10,536 nt of DNA, from the NCBI GenBank assembly GCA_937944075.1, contig CALDZZ010000241.1, positions 1-10,536 on the forward strand, read 5' to 3'. This document shows, piece by piece, positions 5,480 through 10,536 of this stretch. The translations under genes and the position numbers were made by a program. This DNA comes from an uncultured Rhizobiaceae group bacterium. Its GTDB lineage: Bacteria > Pseudomonadota > Alphaproteobacteria > Rhizobiales > Rhizobiaceae. The notes under the pieces were generated by a model, which was given only the letters and a program-made list of their open reading frames with translations, was not told the origin of the DNA and ran no database searches. Every line of letters starts with the position of its first letter. Position 1 is the stretch's first letter.

Positions 5480-5506
5480 GACGTGTCTTTTCAGGCAAAC
5501 TAGAAA
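5478..5506 (+). promoter_or_regulatory. Candidate sigma70 promoter of the dehydratase operon
   Basis: TTGACG (5478-5483, five of six matches to the -35 consensus) is followed after exactly 17 bases by TAGAAA (5501-5506, four of six matches to the -10 consensus). The predicted start of transcription is near 5513, which would give a leader of about 48 bases before the GTG at 5561. It is the only credible promoter in the gap after the DUF1178 gene and fits the start of a new transcription unit. Confidence 0.55.
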
Positions 5507-5560
5507 CGATGCAATTGTACTTGTCAGGCACTAGTGGCCAAGAATTTCAGGAGAATATGC

Positions 5561-7429
5561 GTGTCCAGTTCCGAACCCAAAGTTATGGATAAACACCCCG
5601 GTCGCAACAGCCAGACTTATGGCATCGCACGAGAACTTGGCACAGACATGGAGCTTATTCACAGCCCGGCCGTAGGCGTGGTTGGCACCAAGGGTGACAG
5701 TCAGTGTTATCTGGGTGTTCAGGGCAAGGTTGAGGCAATTCATAAGTGTCTGCGTGAAAATATCGGCATGGAAGATGGCAAGATGCAGATGCGTCTGGTT
5801 CAGCCTGAATATACGATTGCAACTTCAGACGGCATGCGCAACGGAACGCGTGAAATGCGCTATTCGTTGATTGGCCGCGAGGTTACCAATGACAGTTTCT
5901 GCGAGCATTTGAGTGCATCAAACCTTGAAGGGGTGATTGCAGTCGTGGCGTGTGACAAGCCGCCTGTCGGAACTCTATCTGCGATTTTGGAACATAACCG
6001 CCCGGCCATTATCATGTCTGATGGGCCTATTCGTCCTGCAAAGGATTCTCGCAGTAACGAGATGCTGGATATTGTGGCAGCGTTTCAGGTCGCTGGACAT
6101 CCGGATGAAGAATACAAAAAGCATATCGCGTGTGCTGCTTGTCCGGGCTATGGGTCTTGTGGCGGCATGTTTACCTATAACACAATGCAAACCTTCATTG
6201 CTGTTGCAGGCATGGAACCATTGCACATGGTTTCTCCGCCATCAGATGATCCAAGACGCCTTGAAGAGTTTCCTGCACAACTGGTTGGCTATCTCGATGC
6301 GATGGTTCAAAAAGGCATCAAGCCGAGGGATATTGTTAAGCGTGATAATCTTCGTAATGCATTGATAGTTGCCATGGCCGTTGGTGGTTCTACCAATGTT
6401 GTGCTTCATGTGCCTGAGATTGCACGCGCTGCAGGTTTTGAAAATTTCTGGCGTGATGTCATGACGCCTGAAGAGTTCAATCATCTTTCGCAACATCTCA
6501 TTCCGGTTTTAACCGATGCGCGCCCTTACGGACTTTATTCCATGGTCGATATTGATGGCATTGGCGGGATTCAGGTTATCGTCAAGGAATTGATTGAAGC
6601 CGGACTTGTGAATGGAAATACCGATACTTGTACTGGTGAAACGCTTTCTGAACAGATTGCGAGGCTTGAAACTCCGGGGCCGGATGGTCGCGTTGTGTAT
6701 CCGGTTGAAAAGCCCTACAAGCCGACAGGTGGTCTTCGTGTTCTGGGTGGAAACCTGTCTCCGGATTTCAGTGCGATTTTGAAACTTGCTGGCGTTGAAG
6801 GCGGACTTGAGAACAATGTTTTCAAAGGCAAGGCTCGCTGTTTTGACTCCGAGTTTGAACTGCTGGATGCACTTGATCAGGCGCCGGACAGTTTTGAAAA
6901 TCATGATATGGTGATGGTACGCTATGAAGGCCCGTCTGGTGCGCCTGGCATGCCTGAGATGCTGGATTCGACTTCTCGCATTACAACACTTTGCCGCGAA
7001 AAGGATATTGTTGTTGGTCTTATGACAGATGCCCGTTTTTCCGGTGGTTCGGTTGGTTTGGTGATTGGTCACGTTGGGCCGGAGGCTGCTGTGGGTGGGC
7101 CAATCGCCCTTGTTGAAGATGGTGATGAAATCGTTGTTGATCTCAACACCAATGAGATTAATTGTACTGCGCTGGAAGATGATGCAACCTTCTCCTCACG
7201 CAAGGAAGCCTGGCAAAAAATTGTTGATGCCAATGGCGGCATGCATCCCTCTTGTGGGGATGCGGATACACGTCTTCTTGCGCGTATGCGGAATTCTGCA
7301 GTTTCTGCAATCCAGGGTGGGGGCATTCACCCGGGTCGTGAATTGTGGGTGAAGGATAAGCGTGAGCCGGTAAAAAGCGGGTTTGTTCCGAGCAACAAGT
7401 ATCGCACTGGTGCCGAAAAGGAATTCTAG
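5561..7429 (+). CDS. Divergent IlvD/Edd family dehydratase
   Basis: The protein has 622 residues from the GTG at 5561, chosen because AGGAG at 5549-5553 lies 7 bases upstream; an in-frame GTG at 5534 has no such site. It belongs to the IlvD/Edd family of Fe-S, Mg-dependent hydroxy-acid dehydratases. Visible motifs are VVACDKPPVG (C131, D132, K133), YGSCGGMFTYNTM (C200), GGSTN, VRYEGPSGAPGMPEML and TDARFSGGSVGLVIGHVGPEAA, with the catalytic serine near 494. The first motif, WN-x-x-x-PCN in dihydroxy-acid dehydratase, is replaced by VGTKGDSQC, leaving C49 as the probable third cluster ligand and D47 as a metal ligand. It is longer than typical IlvD (about 560-615) and lies in a catabolic-looking operon, so a sugar acid or other hydroxy acid is a likelier substrate than the branched-chain intermediate. 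The substrate is unknown. Confidence 0.85.
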   Translation: MSSSEPKVMDKHPGRNSQTYGIARELGTDMELIHSPAVGVVGTKGDSQCYLGVQGKVEAIHKCLRENIGMEDGKMQMRLVQPEYTIATSDGMRNGTREMRYSLIGREVTNDSFCEHLSASNLEGVIAVVACDKPPVGTLSAILEHNRPAIIMSDGPIRPAKDSRSNEMLDIVAAFQVAGHPDEEYKKHIACAACPGYGSCGGMFTYNTMQTFIAVAGMEPLHMVSPPSDDPRRLEEFPAQLVGYLDAMVQKGIKPRDIVKRDNLRNALIVAMAVGGSTNVVLHVPEIARAAGFENFWRDVMTPEEFNHLSQHLIPVLTDARPYGLYSMVDIDGIGGIQVIVKELIEAGLVNGNTDTCTGETLSEQIARLETPGPDGRVVYPVEKPYKPTGGLRVLGGNLSPDFSAILKLAGVEGGLENNVFKGKARCFDSEFELLDALDQAPDSFENHDMVMVRYEGPSGAPGMPEMLDSTSRITTLCREKDIVVGLMTDARFSGGSVGLVIGHVGPEAAVGGPIALVEDGDEIVVDLNTNEINCTALEDDATFSSRKEAWQKIVDANGGMHPSCGDADTRLLARMRNSAVSAIQGGGIHPGRELWVKDKREPVKSGFVPSNKYRTGAEKEF

Positions 7430-7500
7430 GCCTGCTTCTTTTACCTTGTCATTGGCGTCACTTTTTGCATTCATGCGAATACTAGTAGGGAAGTAAACGG

Positions 7501-8790
7501 ATGCCACGCACAACCGATGATCTCATCAGGGACAGGGAAAGACTTCTGGGGCCGAATGTGGCAACCTTTTATAATGAGCCTGTACACATCGTAAAAGGTG
7601 AGGGTGTTTGGCTTTGGGATGCAGACGGGCGAAAGTATCTGGATTGCTATAATAACGTGCCACACGTTGGGCATTGTAATCCGCGTGTGGTTGAAGCCAT
7701 TTACAAACAGGCAAGCACGTTAAACACCCATACCCGTTATTTGCATGACACTATCCTGGATTATGTTGAACGGCTGACCGCAACCATGCATGCCAGTCTT
7801 GATACGGCGATCATGACCTGCACGGGTTCTGAAGCAAATGACATAGCGCTCAGGATGTCAGAGGCTACGACCGGAAAACGTGGTATCATTTCAACAGATG
7901 CTACTTACCACGGTAATACAGCACTCGTCAGTCAACTTTCCCGCTCAAACATACCAAGCGTTGGTTTTGGACTTGATCAGTATTTCCGCTTTGTTGAAGC
8001 CCCTGACAGCTATCGAAATCCTGATCCGGACGGAAGCCTGTTTGCCGAAGCGGTTCTCGAGCACATTCACGAATTGGAAAAATCCGGTATTGGCTTTGGG
8101 GCGCTGGTGATTTGCCCTTATTTTCTAAATGAGGGTTTTCCCGAATACAAGGACGGCTGGCTCAAGCCTGTATCAGATGTGGTAAAAAAGGCTGGTGGCT
8201 TGCTGATTTGCGATGAAGTGCAATCCGGCTTTGGTCGAACGGGAACGCACTTCTGGGCGCATGAGAAAATGGGCGTTGTTCCGGATATCGTAACCCTGGG
8301 AAAGCCGATGGCGAATGGTCATCCGGTTGGTGGCGTGGTTACAACAAGAGACATCATGAAAGAATTCCGCTCCGGTTTTCGCTACTTCAATACCTTTGGT
8401 GGAAATCCGGTTTCTTGCAGTGCGGCTATGGCTGTGCTGGATGAGTTGGAGGAAAAGGATCTGGTTTCCAATGCATTGACGGTTGGTTTGCATGCCCGAA
8501 AGCGCCTGGATGAACTTAAATCCAGACACATTGCAATCGGTGATGTTCGTGGGTCGGGGTTGATATTCGGCGCTGAAATGGTGCTTGACCGCGAAAGCAT
8601 GGAACCGGCAAGTGATTTTACGGACAGGGTCATTAATGCAATGCGTCATCGCGGGATTATTCACTCAAAGCTTGGGCGGCACAAAAACACCCTGAAGATC
8701 AGGCCTCCAATGCCTTTCTCAATTGAAAATGCAGATCTGCTGTTTGATACGCTGGATGAAGTTCTTGCAGAAACGCCTGTATCTACATGA
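7501..8790 (+). CDS. Class III PLP-dependent aminotransferase / phospho-lyase-like enzyme
   Basis: This is a 429-residue fold-type I enzyme. PLP-binding elements seen are the G109-S110-E111-A112-N113 phosphate loop, Y136-H137-G138, the D238-E239-V240-Q241 motif contacting the pyridine nitrogen, and the Schiff-base lysine K268 in VTLGKPMANGHP. The N-terminal YLDCYNNVPHVGHCNPRVVE and the C-terminal LKIRPPMPFS resemble the AGXT2L group, which includes ethanolamine-phosphate and 5-phosphohydroxylysine phospho-lyases, more than ordinary GABA or ornithine aminotransferases. The kinase gene next to it supports a phospho-lyase role, though plain transamination is possible. AGGGAAG at 7487-7493 precedes the ATG by 7 bases. 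Its stop overlaps the kinase start (ATGA at 8787-8790). It is probably cytoplasmic. Confidence 0.88.
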   Translation: MPRTTDDLIRDRERLLGPNVATFYNEPVHIVKGEGVWLWDADGRKYLDCYNNVPHVGHCNPRVVEAIYKQASTLNTHTRYLHDTILDYVERLTATMHASLDTAIMTCTGSEANDIALRMSEATTGKRGIISTDATYHGNTALVSQLSRSNIPSVGFGLDQYFRFVEAPDSYRNPDPDGSLFAEAVLEHIHELEKSGIGFGALVICPYFLNEGFPEYKDGWLKPVSDVVKKAGGLLICDEVQSGFGRTGTHFWAHEKMGVVPDIVTLGKPMANGHPVGGVVTTRDIMKEFRSGFRYFNTFGGNPVSCSAAMAVLDELEEKDLVSNALTVGLHARKRLDELKSRHIAIGDVRGSGLIFGAEMVLDRESMEPASDFTDRVINAMRHRGIIHSKLGRHKNTLKIRPPMPFSIENADLLFDTLDEVLAETPVST

Positions 8791-9743
8791 GTGACATTGT
8801 TTCAAAAGCGCTTGTGCAGTGGGGCATGGAAGGCGCGGAGTTTAACCTGATTGCAGCAAGAGAAAATCAGGTTTTCAGAGTTGATCATGATGGTGCGGCA
8901 TATGCCATGCGCTTGCATCGCTCAGGGTATAGAAGTGATGCGGAGTTAAAATCAGAACTGCAATGGATGCGCGGTGTTTCGCAGGGTGGATTGAATGTTC
9001 CAGTCCCGATCGTTTCAAACGATGGCAGTCTTCTTCACAATGTAGATAGTACCCAGGTTGACATGCTCACCTGGTTGCCGGGGAAACCTCTTGGTTCTGC
9101 CAGCGATGGCTTGAATGCAAGCGATCATATTGGCGTAATGCGCAAGGTTGGTTGCGAAATGGCTCGTCTTCATTTGGTATTTGACCAATGGCGACTGCCG
9201 CAAGGCTTTGCCCGTCCAGCTTGGGACAGAGAGGGCCTTGTGGGTGACGAGCCTATTTGGGGAAAATTTTGGAACAATCCGGAATTGAGCGCGGCAGACA
9301 AAGCGCTCTTTTTAAAGGTGAAAGAGGTTGGGAAAACTGTCTTGATGCAACAGGAACAGAGCCTTGATTATGGGTTGATCCATGCGGATCTTGTTCGTGA
9401 AAATATCCTGATCAATGAGGATATCATACAGTTTATTGATTTTGATGATGGGGGATTTGGCTTCAGGCTTTTTGACCTTGCCACAACATTGCTTCCGAAT
9501 ATTTTTGAGCCAGATTATGAAGAAATGCGGCATGCACTCATTGAGGGTTATCATAGTGTTCGGCCGCTCGATATTGCCTTGCTTGATCTCTTTATGCTCT
9601 TGCGTGCGATGACTTATATTGGCTGGATTATACCGCGAATGCATGAAGAAGCTTCACAAGCACGCAATCATCGCTTTATAAAGAGAGGCCGACTACTGGC
9701 AAACTTATTACAAGACAGAATTCAGACAGGAAATAGACCATGA
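8787..9743 (+). CDS. APH-fold small-molecule kinase (hydroxylysine/homoserine/choline kinase type)
   Basis: This is a 318-residue protein of the aminoglycoside phosphotransferase / choline kinase fold. The catalytic loop reads H199-A-D201-L-V-R-E-N206 in YGLIHADLVRENILI, and the metal-binding DFD is at 218-220 in FIDFDDGGFGFRLFD. The N-lobe has ENQVFRV followed by YAMRLHRSGYRS, with Arg42 at the usual ATP-lysine position, as in a subgroup of these kinases. It overlaps both neighbours by 4 bases (ATGA), so stoichiometric expression with the PLP enzyme is likely. The pairing resembles hydroxylysine kinase with its phospho-lyase. The likely role is phosphorylating a hydroxyl of an amino alcohol or hydroxy amino acid; the actual substrate is not visible. 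Antibiotic resistance is unlikely in this context. Confidence 0.85.
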   Translation: MSDIVSKALVQWGMEGAEFNLIAARENQVFRVDHDGAAYAMRLHRSGYRSDAELKSELQWMRGVSQGGLNVPVPIVSNDGSLLHNVDSTQVDMLTWLPGKPLGSASDGLNASDHIGVMRKVGCEMARLHLVFDQWRLPQGFARPAWDREGLVGDEPIWGKFWNNPELSAADKALFLKVKEVGKTVLMQQEQSLDYGLIHADLVRENILINEDIIQFIDFDDGGFGFRLFDLATTLLPNIFEPDYEEMRHALIEGYHSVRPLDIALLDLFMLLRAMTYIGWIIPRMHEEASQARNHRFIKRGRLLANLLQDRIQTGNRP

Positions 9744-10536
9744 AATATCGCAGACTGGGCAAGGATGGTGCCGAGATACATCCTGTAGGATATGGCGCCA
9801 TGTCGTTCTCAGATTTTTATGGCAAGACCACGGAAGCCGAAAGCTTTGCGATCATGGATATGGCACGCGAACACGGTGTTAATCATCTTGATACGTCAAA
9901 TGTCTACGGCATGGGGCGATCTGAGACTGTGATAGGCAATTATCTGAGAGAAACCCCGGAAGCAAAGCATCATTTCAAAATTGCAACCAAGGGCGGTATC
10001 AAACGCAATTCGGATGGAGATGGCAATGTGTTTGATAATTCTCCCGAACATCTCACTGAAGAACTCGAGAAAAGCCTTCAAAAGATGGGTGTAGATTGTG
10101 TTGATCTTTATTATGTCCACCGTCGAAACCCGGCGGTTCCAATTGAAGAGGTAACTGAAACCCTTGCCGCGCTGGTGAAGGCAGGTAAGACGAAATCCAT
10201 TGGCTTTTCCGAAATTGCACCAACAACCCTGCGCAAGGCGCATGCGGTTCATCCGGTTGCTGCGGTGCAGTCTGAATATTCCCTTTCGACGCGTTCGCCT
10301 GAAATGGGCCTGGTGCAAACCTGCAAGGAGTTGGGCGTGGCATTGGTTGCCTTTTCACCGGTTGGCCGTTCTTTCCTAACAGATACGCCGCTCACCCATG
10401 AAGCGGTTCAGCAGATGCCGTTCCTGGTAAACAATCCGCGTTTCATGCAGCCCAATTATGATGCCAATATTGCGGCTGTTGAACCTTTCAGGAACCTTGC
10501 ATCCGACTTGGGTTTGTCAACGGCAGGACTTGCCAT
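9740..10536 (+). CDS. Aldo/keto reductase, 3' partial
   Basis: 265 codons are present before the window ends. The AKR tetrad is complete: D51 (HLDTSNVYG), Y56, K84 (IATKGG) and H127 (LYYVHR). The N-terminal MKYRRLGKDGAEIHPVGYGAM, the KTKSIGFSEIAPTTL block and QSEYSLSTRSPE are typical of the AKR subgroup of about 330 residues found in bacteria. These enzymes reduce aldehydes and ketones to alcohols with NADPH, or work in reverse. AGGAAA precedes the ATG, which overlaps the kinase stop (ATGA at 9740-9743). In this operon it could act on the aldehyde released by the PLP enzyme; that is inference. The C-terminal cofactor-binding part lies outside the window. Confidence 0.9.
   Translation, partial: MKYRRLGKDGAEIHPVGYGAMSFSDFYGKTTEAESFAIMDMAREHGVNHLDTSNVYGMGRSETVIGNYLRETPEAKHHFKIATKGGIKRNSDGDGNVFDNSPEHLTEELEKSLQKMGVDCVDLYYVHRRNPAVPIEEVTETLAALVKAGKTKSIGFSEIAPTTLRKAHAVHPVAAVQSEYSLSTRSPEMGLVQTCKELGVALVAFSPVGRSFLTDTPLTHEAVQQMPFLVNNPRFMQPNYDANIAAVEPFRNLASDLGLSTAGLA

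Noticed and set aside
6509..7072. 187-residue open frame on the - strand inside the dehydratase gene
   Set aside because: Fully antisense to conserved IlvD/Edd motifs; rich in N, T, R and H as expected for a shadow frame.
5561..7429. Calling the dehydratase ilvD of branched-chain amino-acid synthesis
   Set aside because: The first cluster motif differs from dihydroxy-acid dehydratase and the operon neighbours are not biosynthetic, so a symbol would be an overcall.
7430..7500. Possible internal promoter or terminator between dehydratase and PLP enzyme genes
   Set aside because: TTGTCA at 7446-7451 has no acceptable -10 box at 16-18 bases, and no GC-rich hairpin with a T-run is present; only the ribosome site at 7487-7493 is convincing.
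8173..8664. 163-residue open frame on the - strand inside the PLP enzyme gene
   Set aside because: Antisense to the PLP-binding core; no start signal and no family resemblance.
8787..9743. Calling the APH-fold protein an aminoglycoside resistance enzyme
   Set aside because: It sits in a coupled metabolic operon with a PLP enzyme, and its motifs are those of the general small-molecule kinase fold.

Overview
The window looks like chromosomal DNA of an alphaproteobacterium. The evidence is the order argJ - GNAT acetyltransferase - mutT, the head-to-head pair of an NDUFAF5/BioC-like methyltransferase and comF, the run comF - grxC - nitrilase-family amidase - DUF1178, and short Flp-type pilins. 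Base composition is moderate to slightly AT-rich by eye. I cannot name the genus. I see no insertion sequence, phage gene, CRISPR array, tRNA or rRNA. Coding density is high, and the longest stretch without a gene is about 180 bases.

Layout. Bases 1-1293 hold the 3' end of argJ, a GNAT acetyltransferase and a MutT-type Nudix hydrolase, packed on the + strand as one transcription unit. Bases 1294-2136 hold three small pilin-type genes in tandem: a divergent Flp-like protein and two clear Flp prepilins. The middle prepilin uses a TTG start and is only 54 residues long. Two inverted repeats lie in the gaps between these genes. On the - strand, 2150-3019 encodes a methyltransferase-fold protein of the NDUFAF5/BioC-like type with a degraded SAM-binding loop. 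It converges on the last pilin and is head-to-head with comF. Bases 3042-5378 hold comF, grxC, a Nit1-like carbon-nitrogen hydrolase and a DUF1178 zinc-ribbon-like protein. The glutaredoxin next to a probable deaminated-glutathione amidase suggests glutathione housekeeping.

Bases 5379-5560 form an intergenic region with a plausible sigma70 promoter abutted by a perfect 7-bp inverted repeat. It drives a four-gene set running to the window end: a divergent IlvD/Edd dehydratase, a class III PLP enzyme resembling the aminotransferase/phospho-lyase group, an APH-fold small-molecule kinase, and an aldo/keto reductase that is cut by the window edge. The last three genes are joined by 4-base ATGA overlaps, so they are probably translationally coupled. 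A kinase plus a phospho-lyase-like PLP enzyme recalls hydroxylysine or phosphoethanolamine catabolism (phosphorylate an amino alcohol, then eliminate phosphate and ammonia to give an aldehyde). Adding an IlvD/Edd dehydratase and an aldo/keto reductase does not match any pathway I can name. This is the best candidate in the window for an undescribed metabolic system, but the substrate is unknown and the proposal is inference.
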